A stretch of 40,169 nucleotides of DNA, from positions 1 through 40,169 of the forward strand of contig CANFPU010000018.1 of NCBI GenBank assembly GCA_947448955.1, in the 5' to 3' direction. The stretch is from Burkholderiales bacterium (lineage in GTDB: Bacteria > Pseudomonadota > Gammaproteobacteria > Burkholderiales > Burkholderiaceae_C). Every line of letters begins with the position of its first letter. The stretch's first letter is position 1. Shown here in pieces: positions 23,821 to 32,069 of this stretch. The position numbers and the translations under genes are program-made. Below the pieces are notes generated by a model. The model saw nothing but the letters and a program-made list of their open reading frames with translations, searched no databases and had not been told where the DNA came from.

Positions 23821-24090
23821 ATGTCCGTCGACAAAGCCCACCGCGCTGAGACTGTTGCAGGCAATGCCCGCTCCCCTGGCGATACCGGTTCGCCCGAAGT
23901 GCAAGTTGCGCTGTTGACTGCTCGTATCAACGACCTGACGCCGCATTTCAAGACCCACCTGAAAGATCACCACGGTCGCCGCGGGTTGCTGCGCATGGTC
24001 AGTCGCCGTCGCAAGCTGCTTGATTACCTCAAGGGCAAGACGCCTGAGCGTTACACCGCGTTGATCGCCAAGCTCGGCCTGCGCAAGTAA
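23821..24090 (+). CDS. rpsO: 30S ribosomal protein S15
   Basis: 89 aa primary 16S rRNA-binding protein of the small-subunit platform, full family length. Seen: [22 protein letters not shown] split by the normal helix order, [25 protein letters not shown] with the conserved HxxDxxxRRGL rRNA-contact pattern, and a [13 protein letters not shown]-terminus. AAAGGAAAC precedes the ATG. In many bacteria S15 represses its own mRNA. It is followed by a strong hairpin-T-tract and then pnp, the conserved rpsO-pnp pair. Confidence 0.99.
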   Translation: MSVDKAHRAETVAGNARSPGDTGSPEVQVALLTARINDLTPHFKTHLKDHHGRRGLLRMVSRRRKLLDYLKGKTPERYTALIAKLGLRK

Positions 24091-24104
24091 ATATCTGCAT
24101 TTTG

Positions 24105-24152
24105 CAAAGAGCCTGTCTGGCACGAAAGCCCAGCACAGGCTCTTTGTTTTTT
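24105..24152 (+). terminator. Rho-independent terminator/attenuator after rpsO
   Basis: A perfect 12-bp stem (24105-24116 pairs with 24135-24146) followed by six T residues (24147-24152), 14 nt after the rpsO stop. It should end most rpsO transcripts; read-through would feed pnp, as described for the E. coli rpsO-pnp operon. Confidence 0.92.
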
Positions 24153-24185
24153 GGAGCAAGCGACCCCGAATCGGCAGTGATGTGT

Positions 24186-24225
24186 CATTCCAGCAGTGCC
24201 CTGGCATCGGGGCATTGCTGGAATG
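24186..24225 (+). promoter_or_regulatory. Long hairpin in the pnp leader, possible RNase III/PNPase autoregulation site
   Basis: Arms 24186-24201 and 24210-24225 pair over 16 positions (15 Watson-Crick plus one G-U at RNA level) around an 8-nt loop, about 90 nt upstream of the pnp ATG. No T-tract follows, so it is not a terminator. In E. coli an RNase III-cleaved pnp leader hairpin lets PNPase repress itself; this structure is in the right place for that role, which is inference. Confidence 0.7.
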
Positions 24226-24312
24226 GCATCCAAGCCAACGAGGTCTGAGGCTTCTGGTTCCCACGAATGCGCTGATGCGCGACGTGGTCCTGTTATCCAA
24301 GGAGACAATTTC

Positions 24313-26661
24313 ATGAGTTTGTTCAACAAAGTCACCAAGACCTTCACGTGGGGCCAACACCAGGTTCGGATGGAGACCGGCGAGATCGGCCGTCAATCCA
24401 GCGGTGCGGTGTTGGTCGATATCGAAGGCACTGTGGTGCTGGCCACTGTCGTGGCGCGTACCGAGGCCAAGGCGGGTCAGGATTTCTTCCCGCTAACGGT
24501 CGACTATGTCGAGAAGACCTATGCCGCCGGTCGAATTCCTGGGAGCTTCTTCAAGCGTGAAGGCCGCCCGAGCGAACTCGAAACCTTGACTTCACGGCTC
24601 ATCGACCGTCCGATCCGCCCGCTGTTTCCCGAAGGCTTCTTCAATGAAGTCCAGGTCATCGTCCATGTGCTGAGCTTGAACCCCGAGGTGCAGGCCGATA
24701 TCGCCGCGCTGATTGCATCGAGCGCTGCGTTGTCGGTCTCAGGCATTCCGTTCAACGGCCCGGTTGGTGCCGCTCGCGTGGGCTACGTCAACGGTGAATA
24801 CATTCTGAACCCGGGCAAGACGGCACTTGCCAATAGCAAGATGGACCTGATCGTCGCCGGCACCGAAGCTGCGGTGCTGATGGTTGAATCCGAAGCCGAT
24901 CAGCTCAGCGAAGAAGTGATGTTGGGCGGCGTGGTGTTTGGCCACGAGCAAGGCAACATCGCGGTCAATGCGATCCATGAATTGGTGCGCGACGCCGGCA
25001 AGCCGGTCTGGGACTGGAAGGCGCCGGCCAAAGACGAGCCTTTCATTGCCAAGGTGGGCGAGCTGGCCGCCGAGCCGCTCAAGGCGGCTTACCAAATCCG
25101 CAGCAAGCAGGCCCGCACACAAGCCTGCCGCGCGGTGACTGCCAACGTGATGGCCTCGCTGAAGGCCGAAGGGTTGGTGTTTGACAAGGTGGCTGTTGAA
25201 GGTTTGCTGTTCGACATCGAGGCGGGCATTGTTCGCAGCCAAATCCTGGCTGGCGAGCCACGAATTGACGGCCGCGATACCCGCACGGTGCGCCCGATCG
25301 AGATTCGGACGGGCGTGCTGCCGCGCACCCACGGCTCGGCGTTGTTCACTCGCGGTGAGACCCAGGCGTTGGTCGTCACAACCTTGGGCACCGACCGTGA
25401 CGCTCAGCGCATCGACGCGTTGGCTGGCGATTACGAAGACCGTTTCATGATGCACTACAACATGCCGCCGTTTGCCACCGGCGAGACCGGGCGCGTGGGC
25501 AGTCCGAAACGACGCGAGATCGGCCATGGCCGTCTGGCCAAGCGCGCGCTGATCGCTGCGCTGCCGAACAAGGAAGACTTTCCCTACACGATCCGCGTGG
25601 TGTCGGAGATCACTGAATCCAATGGCTCGTCGTCGATGGCTTCGGTCTGCGGCGGCTGCCTGTCGATGATGGACGCCGGTGTGCCGATGAAGGCCCATGT
25701 TGCTGGTATCGCGATGGGATTGATCAAGGACGGCAATCGCTTTGCGGTCCTGACGGACATCCTGGGCGACGAGGATCACCTTGGCGACATGGATTTCAAG
25801 GTCGCTGGCACGACCGCTGGCGTCACCGCGTTGCAGATGGACATCAAGATTCAAGGCATCACCAAGGAGATCATGCAGGTCGCACTGGCGCAAGCCAAGG
25901 AAGCTCGACTGCACATCTTGGGCCGGATGCAGGAATCGGTGGGTGAGGCCAAGACCGAGGTGTCGGCGTTTGCGCCCCGTCTGTACACGATGAAGATCAA
26001 CCCCGAGAAGATCCGCGATGTGATCGGCAAAGGCGGTGCGACGATCCGCGCGCTGACAGAGGAGACCGGCTGCACCATCGACATCGGTGAAGACGGCACG
26101 ATCACCATTGCCTCGACTGATGCTGACAAGGCCGAACATGCCAAAAAGCGCATCGTCGAGATCACTGCCGAGGCAGAGATAGGGAAGGTCTACGAAGGTG
26201 CGATCACCAAGATCCTGGACTTCGGCGCACTGGTCAACATCCTGCCAGGCAAGGACGGTCTGTTGCATATCAGCCAAATCGCGCACCAGCGGGTCGAGAA
26301 CGTCACCGATTTCCTCAAGGAAGGTCAGATCGTCAAGGTCAAGGTGATGGAGACCGACGAGAAGGGTCGCATCAAGTTGTCGATGAAGGCTTTGATTGAG
26401 CGGCCAGAAGGCATGGAAGAAGAGCGTTTCGAACGCGCCCCTCGTCGCGAATATGGCGATCGGCCGGACCGTGGCCCAAGGTCTGACCGTGGCGATCGCC
26501 CGCCACGGCGTGAGCGTAGCGACCGCCCGGAGCGCAGCGACGCACCGGCTGGTGAGCATGCGGCAGAGGGTGGCGCGACATCCGGTACAGCACCCGCAAC
26601 GGCACCCGCTGCCCCGCCGGCCGCACCAGCAACGGACACCCCGCCGCCGCATCAGGTCTGA
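24313..26661 (+). CDS. pnp: Polyribonucleotide nucleotidyltransferase (PNPase)
   Basis: 782 aa phosphorolytic 3'-5' exoribonuclease, a trimer and RNA degradosome component. ATG at 24313 has CAAGGAGAC upstream. Seen: first RNase PH domain ([15 protein letters not shown]-type start, [26 protein letters not shown]), all-helical linker, second catalytic RNase PH domain ([50 protein letters not shown]), KH domain (about 555-615, [17 protein letters not shown]), S1 domain (about 624-695, [21 protein letters not shown]). An extra tail (about 697-782) is rich in Arg/Asp/Pro and then Ala/Pro. E. coli PNPase has 711 aa, so the tail accounts for the added length; it may bind RNA or partner proteins. Confidence 0.99.
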   Translation: MSLFNKVTKTFTWGQHQVRMETGEIGRQSSGAVLVDIEGTVVLATVVARTEAKAGQDFFPLTVDYVEKTYAAGRIPGSFFKREGRPSELETLTSRLIDRPIRPLFPEGFFNEVQVIVHVLSLNPEVQADIAALIASSAALSVSGIPFNGPVGAARVGYVNGEYILNPGKTALANSKMDLIVAGTEAAVLMVESEADQLSEEVMLGGVVFGHEQGNIAVNAIHELVRDAGKPVWDWKAPAKDEPFIAKVGELAAEPLKAAYQIRSKQARTQACRAVTANVMASLKAEGLVFDKVAVEGLLFDIEAGIVRSQILAGEPRIDGRDTRTVRPIEIRTGVLPRTHGSALFTRGETQALVVTTLGTDRDAQRIDALAGDYEDRFMMHYNMPPFATGETGRVGSPKRREIGHGRLAKRALIAALPNKEDFPYTIRVVSEITESNGSSSMASVCGGCLSMMDAGVPMKAHVAGIAMGLIKDGNRFAVLTDILGDEDHLGDMDFKVAGTTAGVTALQMDIKIQGITKEIMQVALAQAKEARLHILGRMQESVGEAKTEVSAFAPRLYTMKINPEKIRDVIGKGGATIRALTEETGCTIDIGEDGTITIASTDADKAEHAKKRIVEITAEAEIGKVYEGAITKILDFGALVNILPGKDGLLHISQIAHQRVENVTDFLKEGQIVKVKVMETDEKGRIKLSMKALIERPEGMEEERFERAPRREYGDRPDRGPRSDRGDRPPRRERSDRPERSDAPAGEHAAEGGATSGTAPATAPAAPPAAPATDTPPPHQV

Positions 26662-26693
26662 AGCTTCTTCAAGATCCGTCAGGAGGAATCCCC

Positions 26694-27686
26694 ATGCGAG
26701 CTATTGCGATGACCGCTTCTGGCGGCCCCGAGGTGTTGGTCGAAACCAGTCGCCCAGATCCGGTGGCTGCGGCCGGCGAAATGTTGGTCCGGGTCAACGC
26801 GTCCGGCATCAACCGACCCGATGTGCTGCAACGCAAGGGTGCTTATGCGCCGCCGCCTGGCGCTTCCGACTTGCCTGGGCTGGAGATCGCTGGCACCGTG
26901 ATCGGCGGCGATTCGGCCGAGTTGGCGGCTGCCGGCTTCAAGCTCGGCGACCGAGTTTGTGCGTTGGTGGCGGGTGGCGGGTATGCCGAGTTGTGCTGTG
27001 CGCCGATCGCGCAGTGCCTACCGTCACCCAAGGGGCTGAGCGATATCGAGGCGGCCAGCCTGCCCGAGACCTTTTTCACCGTCTGGTCCAACGTCTATGA
27101 CCGTGGTCGTCTGCAGGCCGGCGAGACCCTGCTGGTTCAAGGTGGCTCCAGCGGTATCGGCGTGACAGCGATCCAGTTGGCCAAGGCGATGGGCGCCAAG
27201 GTACTGGTCACCGCCGGTAGCGACCAAAAGGTCGCGGCCTGTGTCGCGCTTGGCGCTGACGTCGGTATCAACTACAAGACCCAGGACTTTGTCGCCGAGG
27301 TCAAGGCAGCGACCGGCGGCCGGGGTGCCGATGTCGTGCTCGACATGGTGGCTGGTGACTACGTGGCGCGCGAGATTCAATGTGTAGCCGATGACGGGCG
27401 AATCGTGATCATCGCGGTGCAGGGCGGCATCCAGAGTGGCTTCAATGCCGGTGAATTGTTGCGCCGCCGATTGCTGATCACAGGTTCGACGCTGCGGCCG
27501 CGTCCGGTGGCATTCAAGGCTGCCATTGCCAAGGCCTTGCATCAGCATGTCTGGCCACTGATAGAGGCCGGCCGCGTCAAGCCAGTGATCCACAGTGTCT
27601 TTCCTGCTGCGCAGGCGTCTCGAGCCCATGCGCTGATGGAATCCAGCGAGCACATCGGCAAGATCGTGCTCGACTGGACGGTGTAG
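26694..27686 (+). CDS. NAD(P)H-quinone oxidoreductase (PIG3-like, MDR family)
   Basis: 330 aa zinc-independent medium-chain dehydrogenase/reductase. ATG has AGGAGGAA upstream. Seen: MRAIAMTASGGPEVLVE, VRVNASGINRPDVLQRKG, PPPGASDLPGLEIAGTV, and the cofactor-binding LVQGGSSGIGVTAIQLAKAM, followed by VLDMVAGDYVAREIQ and STLRPRPVAFKAAIAK, features of PIG3/TP53I3-type quinone reductases. It lies 32 bp after pnp and 12 bp before tpiA, a conserved order in Burkholderiales, so it is probably co-transcribed. Likely substrate: quinones or other reactive carbonyls. Confidence 0.94.
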   Translation: MRAIAMTASGGPEVLVETSRPDPVAAAGEMLVRVNASGINRPDVLQRKGAYAPPPGASDLPGLEIAGTVIGGDSAELAAAGFKLGDRVCALVAGGGYAELCCAPIAQCLPSPKGLSDIEAASLPETFFTVWSNVYDRGRLQAGETLLVQGGSSGIGVTAIQLAKAMGAKVLVTAGSDQKVAACVALGADVGINYKTQDFVAEVKAATGGRGADVVLDMVAGDYVAREIQCVADDGRIVIIAVQGGIQSGFNAGELLRRRLLITGSTLRPRPVAFKAAIAKALHQHVWPLIEAGRVKPVIHSVFPAAQASRAHALMESSEHIGKIVLDWTV

Positions 27687-27698
27687 AAGGAGAGGCTG

Positions 27699-28439
27699 AT
27701 GCGACGCAAACTCGTGGCCGGCAATTGGAAGATGCACGGCAATCACCGTGACAACGCCGAGTTGCTGTCGGACATCATGGCTGCTCGGCCGTTTGGCTGC
27801 GAGGTCTCAGTGTGTGTGCCCTATCCTTATCTGTCAGAGGTGGCGGTGGGTTTGGCGGGCAGCGGTTTGCTTTGGGGTGCGCAGGATTGTTCTGCTCATG
27901 AGCGAGGTGCGTACACCGGTGAGGTGTCGGCAGCAATGTTGGCGGAATTTCGCTGCCGCTATGTCATCGTCGGTCACAGTGAGCGTCGGCAGTACCACGC
28001 CGAGACCGACCAAGGAGTGGCCGACAAAGCGAAAGCGGCGCTGGCTTGCGGCATCACACCCATTGTTTGCGTCGGCGAGACGCTGGTGCAGCGCGAAGCC
28101 GGTCAGACAGAAGCGGTGGTCAAGCGCCAGCTCTCGGCAGTGATTCATGCGCTGGGTCATTGTGCTGGCGAGATGGTGGTGGCGTACGAGCCGGTCTGGG
28201 CCATCGGGACGGGGCGGGTGGCCACACCCGATCAGGCGCAGTCCGTGCATGCTTTGCTGCGCGCCCAACTCAGTGCTGCGACCCCACATGCCGGTGACAT
28301 GAAAATTCTGTACGGCGGCAGCATGAAGCCCGACAACGCGGCCAGCTTGATGTCTCAGCCCGATATCGATGGTGGCTTGATCGGTGGTGCCAGCCTGAAG
28401 GCAGCCGATTTCGTTGCAATTTGTCGCGTGGCAGGCTGA
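27699..28439 (+). CDS. tpiA: Triosephosphate isomerase
   Basis: 246 aa (beta/alpha)8 enzyme interconverting dihydroxyacetone phosphate and glyceraldehyde 3-phosphate in glycolysis/gluconeogenesis. Catalytic residues seen: Asn9/Lys11 in VAGNWKMHGN, His93 in VIVGHSERR, Glu164 in AYEPVWAIGTG, and the phosphate-binding ILYGGSMKPDN. The flexible loop 6 follows Glu164 as normal. GAAGGAGAGG lies before the ATG. It sits 12 bp after the quinone oxidoreductase and 43 bp before secG. Confidence 0.99.
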   Translation: MRRKLVAGNWKMHGNHRDNAELLSDIMAARPFGCEVSVCVPYPYLSEVAVGLAGSGLLWGAQDCSAHERGAYTGEVSAAMLAEFRCRYVIVGHSERRQYHAETDQGVADKAKAALACGITPIVCVGETLVQREAGQTEAVVKRQLSAVIHALGHCAGEMVVAYEPVWAIGTGRVATPDQAQSVHALLRAQLSAATPHAGDMKILYGGSMKPDNAASLMSQPDIDGGLIGGASLKAADFVAICRVAG

Positions 28440-28482
28440 CACGCCTGCCACGCATGACCTGAGTTCCTGGAGATTAGACGAC

Positions 28483-28884
28483 ATGCAGATTTGGACAAAC
28501 CTGGTGCTGGTGGTGCAGTTACTGGCCGCGATCGCGATGATCGGCTTGGTGCTGATCCAGCATGGCAAGGGTGCCGACATGGGGGCTTCGTTTGGCAGTG
28601 GCGCCTCGGGAAGCTTGTTCGGGGCCACCGGCAGTGCAAACTTTATGTCTCGATTCACGGCAGTGTGCGCAGCGGTTTTTTTCGTCAGCACCTTGTCATT
28701 GGCCTACATGTCTAACAGCGTGGCATCACGGTCTTCGAGTGGTGGTAGCAGCGTGCTTGATCGTGCTGCGATACCTGCCAGCGCACCGAGCAGCGGCACA
28801 GGTGCCATCCCTGCTGGCGGTGTAATAGCCTCGCCTGCCCCGGTTGCCTCCGCTGTTGCGCCCGGCACCATCCCCACCAAATAA
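28483..28884 (+). CDS. secG: Preprotein translocase subunit SecG
   Basis: 133 aa inner-membrane partner of SecYE. Seen: a first transmembrane helix (about 3-22, LVLVVQLLAAIAMIGLVL), the conserved cytosolic loop LIQHGKGADMGASFGSG with SGSLFGATGSANF, a second helix (about 56-75, TAVCAAVFFVSTLSLAYM), then a low-complexity Ser/Ala/Pro tail (about 80-133). Such long Ala/Pro tails are usual for betaproteobacterial SecG. Start chosen with TGGAG upstream. tRNA-Leu follows 160 bp on, with its own promoter motif. Confidence 0.97.
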   Translation: MQIWTNLVLVVQLLAAIAMIGLVLIQHGKGADMGASFGSGASGSLFGATGSANFMSRFTAVCAAVFFVSTLSLAYMSNSVASRSSSGGSSVLDRAAIPASAPSSGTGAIPAGGVIASPAPVASAVAPGTIPTK

Positions 28885-28967
28885 GATGGGTCGTCCATTC
28901 GCTCGCAGCGCAGTTTCAACGATGCTGAGCCGCTCACAAGTGGATCGGGGATTGCGAAGGTTTCCGG

Positions 28968-28975
28968 TATAGAAT
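28968..28975 (+). promoter_or_regulatory. Candidate promoter -10 region for tRNA-Leu
   Basis: TATAGAAT, 69 nt before the mature tRNA-Leu, within CGGTATAGAAT. The same 11-mer occurs upstream of tRNA-Gly (35918-35928), which supports a stable-RNA promoter. No matching -35 at the right spacing is evident here. Confidence 0.5.
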
Positions 28976-29043
28976 CTAAGGCTGTGCAGTGAGCGATGCC
29001 TCAAGCAAATCGCACAGGCGCTGGGTTCAGGCCTTGCACGATT

Positions 29044-29128
29044 GCCGTCGTGGTGAAATTGGTAGACACGCTATCTTGAGGGGGTAGTGGCGAAAGCTGT
29101 GCGAGTTCGAGTCTCGCCGACGGCACCA
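29044..29128 (+). tRNA. tRNA-Leu(GAG)
   Basis: 85 nt including encoded CCA. The acceptor stem GCCGTCG/CGACGGC is perfect and followed by ACCA; the anticodon stem CTATC/GGTAG closes a 7-nt loop TTGAGGG with anticodon GAG (reads CUC/CUU); the long variable arm and T-arm GCGAG-TTCGAGT-CTCGC identify a class II leucine tRNA. Confidence 0.97.
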
Positions 29129-29146
29129 ATATTGAATCTGAGGGAC

Positions 29147-29410
29147 TCAACGGCCCCGCTTGGGCGTCGGTCGTCCTGTCGCGGGATGGGCCGGTGGCAA
29201 TGGGCTTCGGGTTCTTGCAGTCCACACCTTGAACGCGTTCGGCGTCAGTTCTCTTTTGAGTAGTTGGATCATCTGCCCCGGCGTCAAGCCATGGTCGACC
29301 AACACAGCCCGGTACGGCGGGCGGTCATCCCATGCGGTGGCGATCACACGTTCAATTTCTGCGGCGGTCATTCGGGGGACGGGTCTGGCCATCGCCTGAT
29401 TGTCTGCCAT
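29147..29410 (-). CDS. Small conserved protein of the TIGR03643/DUF2805 type
   Basis: 87 aa protein of unknown function. The core MTAAEIERVIATAWDDRPPYRAVLVDHGLTPGQMIQLLKRELTPNAFKVWTARTR matches, from memory, the TIGR03643 family (helix-turn-helix-like, W-[DE]-DR and ML-x-RELxPxxFxxW features). Written by position: helix near 14-28, WDDR about 27-30, second helix about 42-55, and the conserved TPNAFKVW at 56-63. The basic, Pro-rich tail is low-complexity. ATG at 29410 lacks a strong ribosome site; Met14 is an alternative start. Antiparallel to its neighbours and at a synteny junction. Confidence 0.75.
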   Translation of the reverse strand: MADNQAMARPVPRMTAAEIERVIATAWDDRPPYRAVLVDHGLTPGQMIQLLKRELTPNAFKVWTARTRSPLPPAHPATGRPTPKRGR

Positions 29411-29898
29411 GGGATGACTCGGCCCATACGTTGCGGGTTTGCGCTGGACTCGTTGATTTGCCGACTGATCGCCTGGGCATTCAGGTTTTCAACACAAGGC
29501 TCGAGAAGTCGTCCGCTGCAGCGCTGTTGCGATGGGTGGTGCGGTGGCCTGTGCGGTTGGTGGTGCGGTTGGTGGTGCGGTGGGCGGTGCCGGCCTGATC
29601 CGCGCCCAAGAAGTAATCGCCAGGTGCTATCGGGAAAATTGTTGATGGTCCCGCGTTGCTGGCCGTTCTATCGTGGTGTTAGCCGCTGCACGACAGCATT
29701 TTCTGGCCGGACCGGCAATGCATCGAGGTGCTTGACCCGCACCCCGAGCCAGATGAGCGCGGTGATGCCGTAAACTCATGGGTATGCTTGGAAAAAACTG
29801 ATCGAAATTCTTTCCTTCGGCTGAATCCTAAGTGGTTATCAGCTCTGATTTTTCAGACGATCCCACGCACCAGATCCCACTTTTCTGTGAGTCCCATC
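29411..29898. other. 488-bp region without a supported gene between the TIGR03643 gene and tig
   Basis: Open frames here are short, lack ribosome sites and do not resemble families I recognise; part of the sequence is the 12-bp repeat below. A minus-strand stretch before about 29775 reads ITALIWLGVRVKHLDALPV, which looks protein-like but ends at a stop after about 33 residues and has no start, so it may be a gene remnant. The bases just before 29899 presumably carry the tig promoter, but I find no good -35/-10 pair. Confidence 0.5.
29539..29586. repeat. 12-bp G/T-rich tandem repeat, four copies
   Basis: Two identical GTGCGGTTGGTG units (29551-29562, 29563-29574) flanked by variant units GTGCGGTGGCCT (29539-29550) and GTGCGGTGGGCG (29575-29586). 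One strand is strongly G+T. No coding role is seen. Confidence 0.88.
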
Positions 29899-31206
29899 AT
29901 GGCTGTCACTGTTGAAACCCTCGCCAAGCTCGAACGCCGAATCACCCTGCTGATACCGGCGACAGAGCTCAACTCGGAAATCGAAACTCGGCTCAAGAAG
30001 CTGTCGCGGACGGTTAAGGCCGACGGTTTCCGTCCCGGCAAGGTGCCGATGTCGGTGGTGGCCCAGCGCTATGGCTACTCTGTTCAGTCCGAGGTCATGA
30101 ATGACAAGCTTGGCCAAGCATTTTCTGATGCCACTGGCCAGGCCCAGTTGCGCGTGGCGGGCCTGCCCACGGTGACGCAAAAGGACGAGTCGCCGGAAGG
30201 TCAACTGGCCTTTGATGCGACCTTCGAGGTCTATCCCGAAGTCCAACTTGGTGACCTGTCAGCCGTTGAAGTCGACCGGATCAGCAGCGAAGTGACAGAG
30301 GCTGCGATTGATCGTACCGTGGACATCCTGCGCAAGCAGCGCCGGACTTTCGCCCAGCGTCCGGCAGTGGACGGTGCTGCGGAGAGCGACCGGGTGACGA
30401 TCGACTTCGAGGGCAAGATCGACGGCGAGCCCTTTGAAGGCGGCAAGGCTGAAGCCTTTCAGTTTTTGATCGGCGAAGGTCAGATGCTTGAGCAGTTCGA
30501 CAAGGCAGTGCGCGGCATGAAGGTCGGCGAGAACAAGACTTTTCCGTTGCAGTTCCCTGCGGACTACCACGGCAAGGATGTGGCCGGCAAGGAGGCTGAT
30601 TTTTTGGTGACGATGAAGAAGATCGAGGCACAGCACTTGCCTGATCTCGACGAGAGCTTCATCAAATCGCTCGGCATCGCTGATGGCAGCAATGACGGTT
30701 TGCGCGCCGATGTCCGCAAGAATCTGGAGCGTGAGGTCAAGTTCAGGGTCTTGGCTCGTAACAAGGCTGCGGCGATGGAGGCCCTGGTCAAGGTCGCCGA
30801 GCTTGATGTGCCCAAGGCCTTGATCGACAGCGAACTGGAGCGGCTCGTGGCCGGCGCGCGTGAGGATTTGAAGCAGCGCGGTGTCAAGGATGCCGACAAA
30901 GCGCCGATCCCCTCAGAGGTGTTCCAGCCTCAGGCTGAGCGCCGGGTTCGCTTGGGGTTGGTGGTGGCAGAGTTGGTCAAGATCAACAATCTCCGGGCCA
31001 GGCCCGAGCAGTTGCAGGCCCACATCGAAGAACTTTCACAGAGCTACGAGAAGCCGGCTGAGGTGATGCGCTGGTATCTGTCGGACCGTCAGCGCATGGC
31101 CGAGGTCGAGGCGGTGGTGATCGAAACCAACGTGACTCAGCATGTGCTGGGATTGGTCAAGATCAACGACAAAGCGCTGCCTTTCGACGAATTGATGACT
31201 GCGTGA
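29899..31206 (+). CDS. tig: Trigger factor
   Basis: 435 aa ribosome-associated chaperone and peptidyl-prolyl isomerase. Seen: ribosome-binding loop GFRPGKVP at 43-50, FKBP-type PPIase domain (about 160-245, DRVTIDFEGKIDGEPFEGG and FPADYHGKDVAGKEADFLV), and the C-terminal chaperone arms (about 250-430). Start at ATG 29899 (MAVTVETLAKLERRITL) matches the family; upstream codons are unlike and the ribosome site is weak (GTGAG). It heads the tig-clpP-clpX-lon block, with a terminator after it, so the ClpP gene has a separate promoter or depends on read-through. Confidence 0.98.
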   Translation: MAVTVETLAKLERRITLLIPATELNSEIETRLKKLSRTVKADGFRPGKVPMSVVAQRYGYSVQSEVMNDKLGQAFSDATGQAQLRVAGLPTVTQKDESPEGQLAFDATFEVYPEVQLGDLSAVEVDRISSEVTEAAIDRTVDILRKQRRTFAQRPAVDGAAESDRVTIDFEGKIDGEPFEGGKAEAFQFLIGEGQMLEQFDKAVRGMKVGENKTFPLQFPADYHGKDVAGKEADFLVTMKKIEAQHLPDLDESFIKSLGIADGSNDGLRADVRKNLEREVKFRVLARNKAAAMEALVKVAELDVPKALIDSELERLVAGAREDLKQRGVKDADKAPIPSEVFQPQAERRVRLGLVVAELVKINNLRARPEQLQAHIEELSQSYEKPAEVMRWYLSDRQRMAEVEAVVIETNVTQHVLGLVKINDKALPFDELMTA

Positions 31207-31261
31207 ACGCTTGGCGTGCCGGCCCTTTGAGCGGCGCGCGTGTTTGCGCAACCCCCGCCTC

Positions 31262-31296
31262 GGGGCGCATGACTGACCGGTCAGCGCCCCTTTTTT
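31262..31296 (+). terminator. Rho-independent terminator after tig
   Basis: GGGGCGC (31262-31268) pairs with GCGCCCC (31284-31290), followed by six T (31291-31296). It begins 56 nt after the tig stop and 60 bp before the clpP ATG. Confidence 0.88.
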
Positions 31297-31355
31297 ATCG
31301 ACTGCCAGGCCTCTTGCCGGGGCCATAATCAGTTCAGATCAATTGAAGGACTCTG

Positions 31356-31964
31356 ATGAACGCAATGGAGACGCAAGCCCTGGGCATGGTGCCCATCGTC
31401 ATTGAGCAATCCGGCCGTGGTGAACGGGCCTACGACATTTACAGCCGCTTGCTGCGCGAGCGCATCGTGTTCCTGGTCGGCCCGGTCAATGACGTGACGG
31501 CCAATCTTGTGGTGGCACAAATGTTGTTTCTCGAGAGCGAGAATCCCGACAAGGATATTTTTCTGTACATCAACTCGCCCGGCGGCAGTGTCAGCGCGGG
31601 CTTGTCGGTGTTCGACACGATGAACTTCATCAAGCCCGATGTGTCGACCTTGTGCATGGGCATGGCCGCTAGCATGGGATCGTTTCTGCTGATGGCTGGC
31701 GCCAAGGGCAAGCGCATCGCGCTTCCCAACGCAAAGATCATGATTCATCAGCCATCGGGTGGTGCGCAGGGGCAAGCGACCGACATCGAGATTCACGCCC
31801 GAGAGATCATCAAAACCCGGGAGCAACTCAACCGGATTTACGCCGACCGTACCGGCCAGACGATCGAGAAGATCACCGCTGACATGGAGCGCGATTACTA
31901 CATGTCGCCCGAAGAAGCGCTGACTTATGGACTGATCGATCAGGTCATCGCCAAGCGCGCTTGA
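31356..31964 (+). CDS. clpP: ATP-dependent Clp protease proteolytic subunit ClpP
   Basis: 202 aa serine protease that forms two stacked heptameric rings with ClpX or ClpA. Catalytic triad Ser106 (GMAASMGSF), His131 (MIHQPSGG) and Asp180 ([12 protein letters not shown]) is complete; the offsets equal those of mature E. coli ClpP plus nine, so a short propeptide is present. Also [19 protein letters not shown] and [14 protein letters not shown] (head-domain and handle). TGAAGGAC precedes the ATG. It lies 105 bp before clpX. Confidence 0.99.
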   Translation: MNAMETQALGMVPIVIEQSGRGERAYDIYSRLLRERIVFLVGPVNDVTANLVVAQMLFLESENPDKDIFLYINSPGGSVSAGLSVFDTMNFIKPDVSTLCMGMAASMGSFLLMAGAKGKRIALPNAKIMIHQPSGGAQGQATDIEIHAREIIKTREQLNRIYADRTGQTIEKITADMERDYYMSPEEALTYGLIDQVIAKRA

Positions 31965-31973
31965 GCTGTTTTT

Positions 31974-32004
31974 CTTGAATGCGCGTCACCGGTCGCACCA
32001 AAAT
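31974..32004 (+). promoter_or_regulatory. Possible sigma-32-like promoter upstream of clpX
   Basis: CTTGAAT (31974-31980), 16 nt, ACCAAAAT (31997-32004): six of seven -35 bases match CTTGAAA and the -10 is a weak match to CCCCATNT. Position, 66 nt before clpX, is suitable, and clpX is commonly heat-inducible. Only a candidate. Confidence 0.35.
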
Positions 32005-32069
32005 GCCGGCTGATCCGGTCGACTATCATTGTTTTGTCATCACTCGCCCTCCACAGCACAATTACACAC

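Noticed and set aside
24739-26652. A 637-codon open frame antisense to pnp
   Set aside because: It mirrors pnp codon usage in a GC-rich genome, has no recognisable domain, and the plus strand encodes a full, unmistakable PNPase.
29332-29598. Plus-strand open frame over the 12-bp repeat (about 88 codons)
   Set aside because: Its end is only the translated repeat (VVRW/LVVR pattern), it overlaps the reverse-strand TIGR03643-type gene and has no ribosome site.
29630-29779. Minus-strand 50-codon frame starting at ATG 29779
   Set aside because: No family match, no ribosome site, Arg/Ala-rich; kept only as part of the gene-poor junction.
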